Source of the DNA: Nocardia sp. CNY236
GTDB taxonomy: Bacteria; Actinomycetota; Actinomycetes; Mycobacteriales; Mycobacteriaceae
DNA: 64,000 nucleotides
Direction of reading: 5' to 3'
Assembly (NCBI RefSeq): GCF_000482385.1
Contig: NZ_AXVD01000001.1
Span: 124,001-188,000 of the forward strand
The notes beneath the pieces were generated by a model that did not search any database, was not told the DNA's origin, and saw only the letters and a list, made by a program, of their open reading frames with translations. The translations under genes and the position numbers were made by a program. This document shows positions 22,465-32,391 of this stretch, piece after piece (within the stretch, counting starts at the first letter, position 1; the number at the start of each line of letters is the position of its first letter).

Positions 22465-23352
22465 TCAGCGAGTCGCAGTAATGTACTGCGGTCGTTGCAT
22501 CAGGTCGACCAGTTCGTCGGGAAGGTCCGGAATAGGGCGGCCGTAAGTCGTGGTCAGCGCTTCCATCGTGACAGCTTCGGCCGTCCAGCCATTGTCGGTC
22601 AGCCACCGCATCGGATCGGCGCGTTCGTCGTTGTAGAACAGGTCCACGGGGTCTTCGTCGCCGAATGGGCTTTTGTCCACATACTGCAACTCGAACGCCG
22701 CGAGGCGCTGATAGTCGGCTGCGGTCCCGAAACTCTCGGCACCGAGGTGGGTACCCGGTGCAGAAAGCGCGTCGATTCGTTCGAACAGTGCGTCCTGCGC
22801 CCCGCCGGGTAGGTAGGGCAGCAACCCTTCGATCGACCAGGCAGCAGGCATGGTGGGCTCGAAGCCAGCTGCGCGGAGAGCGGCCGGCCAGTCATCTCGC
22901 AAATCCACTGGTACCGGTCGCCGTATAGCCTTCGGCCGAGCGTCGTGTTCGGTGAGAACTGTCTGCTTGAATTCCAAGACTTTCGGTTGGTCGATCTCGA
23001 ATACCGTTGTTCCCGGCGGCCAGTCGAGGCGATATGCCCGTGCGTCGAGTCCTGCGGCGACGATCACCGCTTGCCGCACCCCGGTCGCCGACGCGGACAG
23101 GAACATCTCGTCGAAGAACTTGGTCCGCGCCCCCATGAAACCGGGGAAGAACGGGGTGTCCATCAGTATCGAGGGGTCGGCCAACAGGCCGGTGAAGTAC
23201 GGTTCGCCTGCGGCTTCGACGAACCAGGGCGCGTAGTCGTCACGAATCAACGGATCGGGGTCGAAGGTCTCCAACGCTCGAAACGTGGCAACGCCGAGCG
23301 CAGTGCGCCCTACGCTACTGACGATGTCCCACTTGTCTCCCTCGGTTCGCAT
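22465..23352 (-). CDS. Class I SAM-dependent methyltransferase (TIGR00027 type)
   Basis: Resembles the large mycobacterial/nocardial family of putative methyltransferases: WDIVSSVGRTALGVATFRA, IRDDYAPWFVEAAG, then the SAM motif QAVIVAAGLDARAYRL, FEIDQPKVLEFK and the family motif AWSIEGLLPYLP. About 295 residues from the ATG at 23352; an earlier start at 23442 is possible but adds an unconserved leader. Substrate unknown. It stands alone, convergent with nothing obvious. Confidence 0.85.
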   Translation of the reverse strand: MRTEGDKWDIVSSVGRTALGVATFRALETFDPDPLIRDDYAPWFVEAAGEPYFTGLLADPSILMDTPFFPGFMGARTKFFDEMFLSASATGVRQAVIVAAGLDARAYRLDWPPGTTVFEIDQPKVLEFKQTVLTEHDARPKAIRRPVPVDLRDDWPAALRAAGFEPTMPAAWSIEGLLPYLPGGAQDALFERIDALSAPGTHLGAESFGTAADYQRLAAFELQYVDKSPFGDEDPVDLFYNDERADPMRWLTDNGWTAEAVTMEALTTTYGRPIPDLPDELVDLMQRPQYITATR

Positions 23353-23587
23353 AGCCGATTCACCAACCGTTCTTGTTGACAGACGTAGAAATGACAGCCG
23401 ACCGAACAGGACGGTATAACCCTGGCCCCTCGAAGGCCGCACCCGAGCTATTTGTCCGCACTAGGTCGGTTTTGCTCAACTGCTTGCGATTCTACGTCGA
23501 TCTGGTTTCTTGGCGATCAGACAGCATTCTTTCAGCATCGAGACATCGGCGAGCGTTGCGATGCTGCCCAGACGATTCGGACGAAGG

Positions 23588-24292
23588 TTACCGATAGTCC
23601 GGGTTCTCGAAATCGAATCGACACCCGGCGTCCCATTCCGAACGCTGATTGCCGTGCGCGGGTACGCCGCCGTTGTCCTTCAACAGCCGCGCGAGGTGCA
23701 GCAAATTCCATGTCATGAAGGTGGTGTTGCGGTTGGTGAAGTCGTTTTCCGGGCCGCCGGAGCCGGGATCGAGGTACGACGGGCCGGGTCCGGCCTCGCC
23801 GATCCACCCGGCGTCTGCCTGCGGCGGGATGGTATAGCCGAGATGCTGCAGGCTGTAGAGCACATTCATGGCGCAATGCTTCACGCCGTCCTCGTTTCCG
23901 GTGATCAGGCACCCGCCGACCCGACCGTAATAGGCATACTGGCCTGCCTCGTTGAGGATCGACGAATTGGCGTAGAGCCGTTCGATCACCATCTTGGTGA
24001 CCGAACTGTTGTCACCCAGCCAGATCGGCCCGGCCAGCACCAGGATGTCGGCCGCCATCACCTGGCGCTGCACCACCGGCCACTCGTCGGTGGCCCATCC
24101 GTGCTCGGTCATATCCGGCCAGACGCCCGTCGCGATGTCGTGATCGACCGCTCGAATATGGGAGACCTGAACTCCTTGCTTCTCCATGATTCGAGCGCTG
24201 AGGTCGATGAGGCCTTGCGTATTGCTCAGCGTGGGCGAGCGCTTCAGAGTGCAGTTCACGAACAGTGCGCGCAAGTCGTCGTAAGTGGTCAT
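23588..24292 (-). CDS. Flavodoxin-fold NAD(P)H-dependent FMN reductase
   Basis: A 234-residue protein with an FMN-binding flavodoxin fold: N-terminal strand LRALFVNCTLKRSPTLSNTQ gives the phosphate loop, DILVLAGPIWLGDNSSVTKMVIERLY the second FMN loop, and GGCLITGNEDG the third. Similar proteins reduce FMN or quinones; the real substrate is unknown. Start at 24292 (MTTYDDLRALFV) avoids an unconserved upstream leader. It is divergent from the DHFR-like gene with 150 bp between them, so they may share control. Confidence 0.82.
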   Translation of the reverse strand: MTTYDDLRALFVNCTLKRSPTLSNTQGLIDLSARIMEKQGVQVSHIRAVDHDIATGVWPDMTEHGWATDEWPVVQRQVMAADILVLAGPIWLGDNSSVTKMVIERLYANSSILNEAGQYAYYGRVGGCLITGNEDGVKHCAMNVLYSLQHLGYTIPPQADAGWIGEAGPGPSYLDPGSGGPENDFTNRNTTFMTWNLLHLARLLKDNGGVPAHGNQRSEWDAGCRFDFENPDYR

Positions 24293-24443
24293 GATGTGCA
24301 GTGTCCAGTGGGCGTCGCGCTCGGCCAAGGCGACGCGCAGTGCGGAAAATTCTCAGCCGGCAATGCCGACGCGTAGCGATGAGTTCCAGCGGCTCGATCG
24401 GTCGACAAGTCAGTACTGTCGAGACCAATCGGAGGTTCGGGTC

Positions 24444-24980
24444 ATGCGAAAGATCGTCGTATACGCGTTGTTGTCCCTCGACGGGGTTGCCGAGGAGCCG
24501 GACAACTTCTTCGCCAACTGGGACGACGCGATGGATGCGAACCTTGCCGCGGTGATCGCGACACAGGATGCGGTCGTTCTGGGCCGCCGTAGCTATGCCG
24601 ACTGGGCGCAGTACTGGCCGGGTAGCGAGATCGAGCCATTCGCGACATTCATCAACGGGGTGACCAAGTATGTTGCGACATCGACGCGCCTCGACCGAGA
24701 TTGGGCCAATGCGACGGCGATCGACGGCGGGTTGGTCGAATTCGTTCGGGATCTCCAACGACAGCGCGGTGGCGACGTCGGCGTCCACGCAAGTATTTCG
24801 GTCGTGCAGGCGCTGCTCGCTGGTGATGTCGTCGACGAACTCAGGCTCGTGGTCGCACCGAAGATCATGGGCCGCGGACGACGACTGTTCGACGGCTTGC
24901 CGTCGATTCAGCTCGAATCGATCAAGAGCGAGACGTCACCGACCGGCTCATTGCTCATCGACTATCGCGTTGTTCGTTGA
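24444..24980 (+). CDS. Dihydrofolate-reductase-fold protein (RibD C-terminal family)
   Basis: A 178-residue stand-alone RibD_C domain: MRKIVVYALLSLDGVAEEPDNFF, AVVLGRRSYADWA, then GGDVGVHASISVVQALLAGDVVDELRLVVAPKIMGRGRRLF, typical of NADPH-binding DHFR-like reductases common in actinomycetes. Not a true folate reductase by sequence. Start at 24444 is set by GGAGG seven bases before. Role unknown; may be a small-molecule reductase. Confidence 0.85.
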   Translation: MRKIVVYALLSLDGVAEEPDNFFANWDDAMDANLAAVIATQDAVVLGRRSYADWAQYWPGSEIEPFATFINGVTKYVATSTRLDRDWANATAIDGGLVEFVRDLQRQRGGDVGVHASISVVQALLAGDVVDELRLVVAPKIMGRGRRLFDGLPSIQLESIKSETSPTGSLLIDYRVVR

Positions 24981-25000
24981 CAAACACCGGCCGTTCGTTG

Positions 25001-26455
25001 TCACAGCGTTCGGTCGAGGTTGTCTGGGAGTGAACCATTGTCGTAGCTCAAGCGCCGCAACGCTCGCTGTGCGGCGTTCGCACCGCACATACCGTGTGCT
25101 CCGGGGCCGGGCGGGGTAGCGGCTGAGCATATGTAGTGGCCTGGTATCCCGACATCGTAGGGGTTCAACGTCTTTCGAGGACCGAACACCAGCTGCGGGA
25201 TGTCTTTCGCACCGGTCATGATGTTGCCGCCGACATAGTTGGGGTTGTACTCGGCGAACTCCGATGTGCTGCATACCTCCGTGCCCACGATGTGGTCACG
25301 GAACCCGGGGGCGAAACGCTCTATCTGGGCGGTGATCGCCGAGGTCGCGTCGCCCTGGTAGCCGTGCGGAACATGAGCGTAGGCCCAGATCGGATGGATA
25401 TTGCCGGCCGAGCGTTGCGGGTCGGCAAGGTATTGCTGGCCGACCAGCACGAAGGGGCGCTCGGGCATTCGGCCGCGATGGATCTCGCTTTCGGTGGCGG
25501 CGATTTCGGCGAACGAACCACCCAGGTGCACCGTCCCGGCTCGCCGCGCGGCCTCTGCGGTCCACGGCACGCCGCCGTCCACGGCGAAGTCGACTTTGAA
25601 TGCCCCGGGGCCGTAGCGAAACCTGCGATACGCCTTCTCGATCCGCGAGGGCAGACGATCGCCGAGGATCTCGGCGAGGGCGTGCGGAGCCACGTCCCAC
25701 ATCGTCACCTCGGCTTGCGGCAGATCGGCCACCGACCGCACATACCTCCCGGTTTCGATCTTCCCTCCCAGGTCGCCGAGCAGCGCCGCCATGGCATCGG
25801 TGATCCGCTGGGATCCGCCGGCGGCGACCGCCCACCCATAGGTGTGGCCCGCGGTCAGGATGCCGAGGCCGATGCTCGCGCTGAGCGGTCGATTCAGCGG
25901 ATGAAAAGCGTGGGCGGCGACTCCGCCGAACAGGCTCCTGGCCTGCTCGGTGCGAAACAGTCGGGCGAGCAGGGTGGCCGGAGCCAGTGCCGGCGCCCCG
26001 AAACGGGCCAACTGGAGCGGATGGCGGGGCGGACGCAGCAGCGGACGCATGATGTCGGCGCTCATCCGGTCGTAGCCCGTCGTCGTCCGCTCGAACAGCA
26101 GCCGCCAGGCCCGGTCGTCGCTACCGAGACCAGTGGCGGTCCGGGTGACCGAGCGAAACAGGGCGCCGGCGCTGCCGTCGTCGAGCGGATGCGCACAGTC
26201 GATCTCCGGCCACGCCCAGGACAATCCATAACGTTCCAGGTCGAGGCCGCGCAGGAATGGAGAACCGACTGCCATCGGGTGAATGGCCGAGCAGTGGTCG
26301 TGCAACAACCCGGGCACGATCATCTCGCTGGAGCGGGTGCCGCCGCCGATCTGGTCGGCACCCTCCACCACGGTGACCTTCAGTCCGGCTCGCGCCAAGA
26401 TGATCGCCGCGGCCAACCCGTTGGGGCCGCTGCCGACCACCACTGCGGTGCTCAT
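25001..26455 (-). CDS. FAD-dependent phytoene-desaturase-like oxidoreductase
   Basis: A 484-residue flavoprotein of the CrtI/amine-oxidase superfamily. The N-terminal dinucleotide motif is VVVGSGPNGLAAAIILARAGLKVTVVE, followed by the GGGTRS loop, and the C-terminal FAD motif is HYICSAATPPGPGAHGMCGANAAQ. No phytoene synthase or other carotenoid gene is nearby, so a carotenoid role is doubtful; relatives in mycobacteria are unannotated FAD oxidoreductases. It is 28 bases downstream of the DUF3556 gene on the same strand and likely co-transcribed. Confidence 0.85.
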   Translation of the reverse strand: MSTAVVVGSGPNGLAAAIILARAGLKVTVVEGADQIGGGTRSSEMIVPGLLHDHCSAIHPMAVGSPFLRGLDLERYGLSWAWPEIDCAHPLDDGSAGALFRSVTRTATGLGSDDRAWRLLFERTTTGYDRMSADIMRPLLRPPRHPLQLARFGAPALAPATLLARLFRTEQARSLFGGVAAHAFHPLNRPLSASIGLGILTAGHTYGWAVAAGGSQRITDAMAALLGDLGGKIETGRYVRSVADLPQAEVTMWDVAPHALAEILGDRLPSRIEKAYRRFRYGPGAFKVDFAVDGGVPWTAEAARRAGTVHLGGSFAEIAATESEIHRGRMPERPFVLVGQQYLADPQRSAGNIHPIWAYAHVPHGYQGDATSAITAQIERFAPGFRDHIVGTEVCSTSEFAEYNPNYVGGNIMTGAKDIPQLVFGPRKTLNPYDVGIPGHYICSAATPPGPGAHGMCGANAAQRALRRLSYDNGSLPDNLDRTL

Positions 26456-26483
26456 GTCGTTCTCCTGTCCGTGCTCTCGGGTC

Positions 26484-28304
26484 TCAGCTCACAGTCTGCG
26501 GCGTGGAGACTCGGTTCGGTTCGGCCGGTGGCGTCGGTACCCCGTACCCCACACGCCGCCAGGTCACCTCATGGGGAATCGGACCATCGGGCAGCCACGG
26601 CAGCGCTTCCACCGCATCGCGTACCTGCCAGGTGCCGCGTTCCACGACACCGAGTGCCGCGTCGATGACCTGATAGCGCTGGGTGCCGCGGTGGATCGGC
26701 TGCGACTCCACCCACACCACGATCCACTCGCCCGGCGCGAACCCGACGCGGGACTGCACCGCATTGATCAAGTCGATGTTGTGCAGGTGACCATCGCCGA
26801 AGTTGAACCCGATCAGCGAATTGCATCCGAACTCCGCTTCCCGCACCGTCCATCGGTCGATATCGGGAAGGTGCTTGTACAGCAGGGAGAACAGTCCACG
26901 CCCTTGGCTGTGCATCGAGCGCCAGGCGATGGTCTGCTGCATGGTGATCTCCGCGACCGCGGGCTCGTATCCTGTGGCCTGCAGCTGGTCGACTTGGTTG
27001 AGGGTGGGCCGATGCTGCAGTGTGTTCAGCTTCGCTTCGGCTCCCGGCGCGAACGCCCACAGCGCTGAGGCCCAGTTCCCCGCGTATTGGCGCATCGACG
27101 GCAGGAACGACACCTTGTCCGGGCGCAGATTGCCGAGGATCGGGAAGAACGTCAGCGCCGCGATGAGTCCCACGGCCAGCCACGGCGAGGAGATATCGCC
27201 GAGTCCATATCCACTGTCGTTCGGGAAGCCCAAGAACAAGAACACGGTCAGGTAGGCGAACAGCACGTTCCACTCCAACGGCACCGCGAGTGGGAATGTC
27301 GAGGCGATGAAGGCGTGGAAGACCACCATCAGCACCACACCGGCCACCGTCAACCAGTGATTGGTGGAGAACAGCAAGATCAGCGGCGTGACGATCTCGA
27401 CCGCGGTGCCTCCGACATGGGCAAGGTACGAAGCGCCTTTCGACGGGCGGATGTCGCGTGGGAAGTCACGGTAGTTCAGCCGCTTGATCCAGGAACCGGG
27501 GATGGCGGGGCTGTTGGAGACCATCGGCGGAATGACATTGGTGAAATGCCGCCCGAACTTCGACACCCCGGCTCCGATCCATACCGCACAGATCAGCAGC
27601 TTGCCGGCAATGATCATGTCGACGAAAGGCAGCACGGCGAAGAAGACGAGAGCGGGCAGGTACTGTTCGCCGCGCGCGGCGAGAAATATCGTCTTGTCCC
27701 GCAACCCGCAGAGTATGTACAGCACGATCGGAGCGACGAGCAGCGCGGGATTCACCAGGCCGGACGTATTGTCCGGTAGGGCCTCGCTCAGCGAAGCGCT
27801 CGACACACCGGGCAGCACCATCGCGGTCAGCAGCGACGCCAGAAAGGCCAGGTAGAGCACGACATCGACAATTGTGCGGGAATCGCCGTCGGTGAACGGC
27901 ACCTGCCGCCATGGCCGCAGGCGGATCGCGCCGATCCGGGCGTAGAACAGGATCCCCCCGGTCATCGGCTTGAACTTGCCGGCGAGTGGTCCCCATGATC
28001 CGGCGACGCCCAGCGCTTCGAGCAGGACGATCCAGATGACCAGCTTCTGGTAGACCACCGGCTGGTTCCACCACGCCGCGACGTCCCAGAACGGGCCGAC
28101 ACCCGAGGTCCAGGTCGCCAGGGCCACGCCGCTGAGCACCGTCACGAACACCATTTTGAGCAGATAGATCGTGTGAACCATGCGTGGTGTTCCGAAACCG
28201 TATTCCACCCAGTGCAGCGCGAGCGTCTTCATTCGCTCGCGTAGCGGTTTGTCGAGGAATGTCTCCACATCTACGGGCGGGAAATCTCCCGTCTTGAACC
28301 CCAT
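26484..28304 (-). CDS. DUF3556 multi-spanning membrane protein
   Basis: A 606-residue integral membrane protein with about ten hydrophobic segments, beginning MGFKTGDFPPVDVETFLDKPLRERMK, then a hydrophobic core with KFGRHFTNVIPPMVSNSP and DFPRDIRPSKGASYLAHVGGTAVEI. The C-terminal 200 residues are soluble (ITMQQTIAWRSMHSQGRG). This matches the actinobacterial DUF3556 family. Start at 28304 follows AAAGG. It lies between the acyl-CoA ligase and the CrtI-like gene in a leftward three-gene cluster, suggesting a joint lipid or sterol-like substrate; function unknown. Confidence 0.8.
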   Translation of the reverse strand: MGFKTGDFPPVDVETFLDKPLRERMKTLALHWVEYGFGTPRMVHTIYLLKMVFVTVLSGVALATWTSGVGPFWDVAAWWNQPVVYQKLVIWIVLLEALGVAGSWGPLAGKFKPMTGGILFYARIGAIRLRPWRQVPFTDGDSRTIVDVVLYLAFLASLLTAMVLPGVSSASLSEALPDNTSGLVNPALLVAPIVLYILCGLRDKTIFLAARGEQYLPALVFFAVLPFVDMIIAGKLLICAVWIGAGVSKFGRHFTNVIPPMVSNSPAIPGSWIKRLNYRDFPRDIRPSKGASYLAHVGGTAVEIVTPLILLFSTNHWLTVAGVVLMVVFHAFIASTFPLAVPLEWNVLFAYLTVFLFLGFPNDSGYGLGDISSPWLAVGLIAALTFFPILGNLRPDKVSFLPSMRQYAGNWASALWAFAPGAEAKLNTLQHRPTLNQVDQLQATGYEPAVAEITMQQTIAWRSMHSQGRGLFSLLYKHLPDIDRWTVREAEFGCNSLIGFNFGDGHLHNIDLINAVQSRVGFAPGEWIVVWVESQPIHRGTQRYQVIDAALGVVERGTWQVRDAVEALPWLPDGPIPHEVTWRRVGYGVPTPPAEPNRVSTPQTVS

Positions 28305-28400
28305 TGCTCGGACCTTTCTTAGTCGATGAATCGAACGCACACGCCGACCCGTGGACATCGGGCTCGGATTGCTGAATTCCGTTCGGAATCGAACGGTGTG

Positions 28401-29867
28401 CTACGCGTTGGTGACCACGTCGGCGACCAGTGCACGGAGCTTTCGTTTGTCGATCTTCCCGATCGGATTGCGGGGGAGGGCTTCGACGAGTTCGATCGAC
28501 ACCGGTACTTTCGTGCGGGCCAAGGACTTCCGGCAGTGCGCGTCGAGTTCGTCGGCGCCGACTGCGGCATCGGGCATCGCTACCACTCGGGCCACGGGGA
28601 CCTCTCCGAGCACGGCATCGGGGGCACCGATCACCGCGGCCTCGAGTACCGAAGGATGCGTGTGCAGCACGTTCTCGATCTCTTTGGGATAGATGTTCTC
28701 GCCGCCGCGAATGATCATGTCTTTGATCCGATCGACCAGCACGAGGTATCCGTCCGGATCGAAGTAGCCGACGTCGCCGGTGTGCAGCCAGCCGTCGACC
28801 ACCGTGCGCGCGGTCGCCTCCGGTCGGCCGAGGTAGCCGCGCATCACATTGGCGCCCCGGATCACCACCTCACCGGCGTCGCCGTCGTCGAGAAGTTCAC
28901 CGTCGGCGTTCATGATCGCCACTGTTTGCCCGGGCAGCGGCAGCCCTACCGTTCCGGGCTTTCTCGGACCACTCGGCGGGTTCAAGGTGGAGGCACAGGT
29001 ACCTTCCGACAATCCATAGCCTTCGACTATCGGTACGCTGAACCGGGTCTCGAACCGGGCGATCAATTCCGCCGGCATGGGCGCGGCCCCGCAGATCACT
29101 CGGCGCAGCGAGGAGGTGTCCGGCTTGCGGCTCTCCGGCTGCGAGACCAGCATGGCGTAGATGGCCGGGACAGCCGAAAAGTAGGTCGGCCGCACGCGTT
29201 CGACCACATCGAAGAACGCCGACGCCGAGAATCGCCCGGCGATCGTGGTACGGCCACCAGCGAGCAGCGGCGACAGCACGCTCACCACGATTCCATTGAC
29301 GTGGAACAACGGCAGGATCAGCAGGCTGTGGTCGGTGTCGTCCAAGGCCAGGGTCTGGATGATCATCTCGCACATCGCGGCCACGTTGGTGTGGTCGAGG
29401 ATGACGCCTTTCGGCTGTCCGGTAGTGCCACTGGTGTAGATGATCAATGCCGGCGCGGCCGGATCGACCGTCACCGCTTCGGGCACGTCGTTGCCGGAGC
29501 TGGCTCCCGCGACCTCGGACATGGACAGCGTGCCGGGCGCACCCGCCTGCTCGGTCACCACCACCTTCGCCGAGCTGTCGGTGACCTGGTAGCGCACTTC
29601 TTCGCTGGTGGAATCCGGCTTCACCGGCGTGACCGCGGCGCCGAGGCGCCACGCCGCGAACAGAAGCACGACGAATTCGAGCCGGTTCGGAAGCACCAGT
29701 GCGACGACGTCGCCCTCGCGGACGCCGTGATCGCGAAAAACTGCCGCAGCAGCGCCCACACGTCGGGCGAATGTTTGGTTGTCGAGTTGTTCACGGTCGT
29801 CCGCGACACATGAGCCGAACGGATTCCGGGTGGCACGGACTTGCGGTAGATCAACAACCTGCTGCAC
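28401..29867 (-). CDS. Acyl-CoA synthetase (AMP-binding)
   Basis: An ANL-superfamily ligase of 488 residues that would activate a carboxylic acid as acyl-AMP and load it on CoA. The P-loop IIYTSGTTGQPKGV, the A5 motif GYGLSEGT, the A7 motif GWLHTGDVGYFD, and the A10 lysine motif NPIGKIDKRKL are complete. GTG at 29867 with AGGTGAGGA five bases upstream is the best start; upstream codons are unconserved. First gene of the leftward cluster with DUF3556 and the FAD oxidoreductase, divergent from a PucR-type regulator. Confidence 0.9.
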   Translation of the reverse strand: MQQVVDLPQVRATRNPFGSCVADDREQLDNQTFARRVGAAAAVFRDHGVREGDVVALVLPNRLEFVVLLFAAWRLGAAVTPVKPDSTSEEVRYQVTDSSAKVVVTEQAGAPGTLSMSEVAGASSGNDVPEAVTVDPAAPALIIYTSGTTGQPKGVILDHTNVAAMCEMIIQTLALDDTDHSLLILPLFHVNGIVVSVLSPLLAGGRTTIAGRFSASAFFDVVERVRPTYFSAVPAIYAMLVSQPESRKPDTSSLRRVICGAAPMPAELIARFETRFSVPIVEGYGLSEGTCASTLNPPSGPRKPGTVGLPLPGQTVAIMNADGELLDDGDAGEVVIRGANVMRGYLGRPEATARTVVDGWLHTGDVGYFDPDGYLVLVDRIKDMIIRGGENIYPKEIENVLHTHPSVLEAAVIGAPDAVLGEVPVARVVAMPDAAVGADELDAHCRKSLARTKVPVSIELVEALPRNPIGKIDKRKLRALVADVVTNA

Positions 29868-30038
29868 GATTTCCTCACCTAACGCGGTGTGATGCGAATT
29901 ACATTGCCAAGATAGGTTCGCAAAGAGATTCCGGCCATGGGCTCGCACCCCAGACTTTTCCAGTCGGTTTGTGCTGGCGGCACAATCGGTACCGGGAAGG
30001 CGTCAGGGCCGTCGCACCGTTTCCGGTACGGTCCGGGC

Positions 30039-31274
30039 ATGAGCGTTGACGTGGACGAAACCGTCCGTGATGTCGCCGGACGCGTCAAAGCCGATCTCGC
30101 AGGTCTGACCTCTGAGATGACCTCGATGTTCATCGACGTGATCCCGGAGTTCCGCCACGACGACGAAGTGCGGCGACTGATGATCGCCAGTACCGCGTCC
30201 AACCTCGCGGCATTGCTCGACATACTGACGTTGAGCATCTCCGAGGACGATGTCACCGTGCCGCCTGCTGCCGCCGAATACGCGCGCCGATTCGCTCAGC
30301 ATGGGATGTCGTTGGTGGCTCTGTTGCGCGCCTATCGTCTCGGTGAACACATGCTCGTGCAACGGGCGATCTTCATGCTTCGAGGTTCCAGCGCCTCGGC
30401 CGATGTGGTGTTGGCGGCCGCCAGCCGGATCGCGCTGGTGGCCAACAGCTACATCGATCAGATCATCGAAGGCGTCACCGATATCTACGAGAACGAACGT
30501 CGCCGCTGGGACGCGCGCTCGGACAATACCCGCGCAGCGCAGATCCGCGCGGTGCTCGACACCGAAGGCCTCGATCTCGCGTCCGCGGAGCAGATGCTCG
30601 GCGCATCCTTGCGTGGATGGCATATCGCCGCCGTCATCTGGTCGGGCACACCCTCGTCGTCCGCTCTGTTGCGCGCCGGGGCGGCAATGCTCGCACGAGC
30701 GACCGGGAAAGAACCGCTGACCGTCCTGATCGACGAACAGAACTGCTGGGCATGGATATCGTCCACTGGCAAGCCTGCACTCGATGTCGTCGAACTCGCA
30801 CGAGACCTGCACCGTCGACCGGGGATTCACCTCGCGGTCGGCGATCCCGGCGCCGGACTGGCCGGCTTTCGGCAGACATTCCGCGACGCCCAGCGAGCCC
30901 GCAACCTCACGTTGTCGGCAGACCCCACACGCCCGCTGACGTTGCACTCTCGAGTCGCCCTGGCGAGCTTGCTGGTCGACCATTTGCCCGACACCAGAGC
31001 ATGGGTGCATCGGGTTCTGGGCGACCTGGTGCGTGACGACGAGACGACCGCACGCCTTCGCGAAACGGTGCAGACCTACCTGGATGCTCGCGGCAGTCTC
31101 ACCGATGCCGCGACCCGCATGCACGTGCACAAGAACACCGTCCACTATCGGATACGCCGAGCCGAAGACGTGCTCGGTCACCCGCTATCGGTCAACCGGC
31201 TCGAAACCGAAGTGGCACTGATGATTTTTGAACAGCTCGGACTGGATCGCCCGGTCGGGTATCGGGGTTCATGA
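30039..31274 (+). CDS. PucR/CdaR-type transcriptional regulator
   Basis: A 411-residue regulator with the CdaR layout: an N-terminal sensor-like helical domain (RsbRD-type N-terminus), a GGDEF-like middle part (DVVELARDLHRRPGIHLAVGDPGAGLAGFRQTFRDAQRA) and the C-terminal PucR helix-turn-helix (ETVQTYLDARGSLTDAATRMHVHKNTVHYRIRRAEDVLG). ATG at 30039 gives MSVDVDETVRD; the preceding 34 codons are unconserved. It faces away from the acyl-CoA ligase operon across 170 bp and probably controls it. Confidence 0.87.
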   Translation: MSVDVDETVRDVAGRVKADLAGLTSEMTSMFIDVIPEFRHDDEVRRLMIASTASNLAALLDILTLSISEDDVTVPPAAAEYARRFAQHGMSLVALLRAYRLGEHMLVQRAIFMLRGSSASADVVLAAASRIALVANSYIDQIIEGVTDIYENERRRWDARSDNTRAAQIRAVLDTEGLDLASAEQMLGASLRGWHIAAVIWSGTPSSSALLRAGAAMLARATGKEPLTVLIDEQNCWAWISSTGKPALDVVELARDLHRRPGIHLAVGDPGAGLAGFRQTFRDAQRARNLTLSADPTRPLTLHSRVALASLLVDHLPDTRAWVHRVLGDLVRDDETTARLRETVQTYLDARGSLTDAATRMHVHKNTVHYRIRRAEDVLGHPLSVNRLETEVALMIFEQLGLDRPVGYRGS

Positions 31275-31306
31275 GTATCGCTCGGATCACGTGAAGTAGG
31301 AGTTCC

Positions 31307-31744
31307 ATGAACAATTCTCGTCCCCTCGCCTGCACCGCAGGGCTCGGACGGCGTTGGTGGCCGTGATCATCGCGCTGCTCGGTCCGCTGAGCATGACCTC
31401 GTCCGTGTTCATCTGGGATGCGAGCACGGTGACATTCGAGGAGGAGGCCGGAATAGTGCTGTGGAACGCGGGAACGTTTTGGTGGTCACCGATGTGGTCC
31501 GTGCCTCCAGCCCTGCGGGCACCAACGTCCGTGCCGTCACGGTCTGGTGGGGTGCCTGGCTCACCGCAAACGTCGCTCTGATAGTGGGGTCGTTCCCCTG
31601 GTACTCCTCGAATTCCCCCAGGCCCTGTTCACGTCGGCCCTCGTTCTGCTTGCTGCCATCCCCCTGTACGCAATCGCAGCCTTCGCCCTCCGCTCGATCA
31701 TGCTCACCGTGGCCCGCTGGCCGGACGGGAGGCAGTGCGGGTGA
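31307..31744 (+). pseudogene. Broken membrane-protein gene (DUF4328-like)
   Basis: The ATG at 31307, well placed after TAGGAG, reaches a stop after 19 codons. Protein-like sequence then continues in other frames: ALVAVIIALLGPLSM (from about 31352), a DUF4328-like stretch ASSPAGTNVRAVTVWWGAW (about 31500), and a hydrophobic LVLLAAIPLYAIAAFALRS (to 31744). At least three frameshifts are needed to join them. I see no intact alternative gene in the 31.3-31.9 kb stretch. Confidence 0.45.
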
Positions 31745-31965
31745 GGCGCGATGCTCTCACAATACGTTCGAAACACCCACTACCCGGATATGTCACGTGA
31801 CGGATTCTCTGTGGCAGCTTCGAGGGTGCCGAATCCTGGTGTGACAACTTCAGGCATGCAATGGAGTCGAGAACCTCGGCCCGATTTAGTTGGCCAGGGC
31901 ATGTCCAACTCGAACAGGCCGGGCCTCACCCCCTAAGGGCCGCGGCCCGGAACTCTACCGTCGAA

Positions 31966-32391
31966 TCAGCGGGCGTTGCTCGTGCAGATGACGTCGACGA
32001 CCCACGCGCCACTCAAATTGGCTGAGCCGAGGTTGGCGAGCGGCGCTGTCGGGGTGATGTTTCCGAGATTCTCATAGGCGGCACGCTCGGCCTCGGCTCG
32101 GTTCGGCCCGGACCCCGCAGCCACGCCGGTGTCGCTTTCGACCAGCGCACCGCAGCCGTTCGCCCACGTCTGCAACACGTCGCAGTCGGTGTAGCCACAG
32201 TTGGCAATCGCCGTGGCCCTTGCCTGTTCGGCGCTGGCCTCGTTGACACTCACTCCGTAGGTCCACCCACCATTGCCCACAGCGATTGCCGCGTACAGAC
32301 CCGCCGCGTTCGCCGACCCCGCGCCGAGCATAGACCCCACCGCAAGGCTGCCCGCCGCGAAAGCGAAGCCGACCTTACCCATCAAACTCAT
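31966..32391 (-). CDS. Secreted DUF4189 protein
   Basis: A 141-residue exported protein. The first 29 residues are a Sec signal (FAFAAGSLAVGSMLGAGSANA, cleavage after ANA). The mature part has the DUF4189 pattern: LYAAIAVGNGGWTYGVSVNEASAEQARATAIANCG, with four cysteines that may pair. This family is abundant in Nocardia and mycobacteria; role unknown. Start at 32391 follows AGAAGGAT. Confidence 0.88.
   Translation of the reverse strand: MSLMGKVGFAFAAGSLAVGSMLGAGSANAAGLYAAIAVGNGGWTYGVSVNEASAEQARATAIANCGYTDCDVLQTWANGCGALVESDTGVAAGSGPNRAEAERAAYENLGNITPTAPLANLGSANLSGAWVVDVICTSNAR

Noticed and set aside
25001..26455. A carotenoid pathway based on the CrtI-like protein
   Set aside because: No crtB, crtE or cyclase nearby and the family is broad in actinomycetes.
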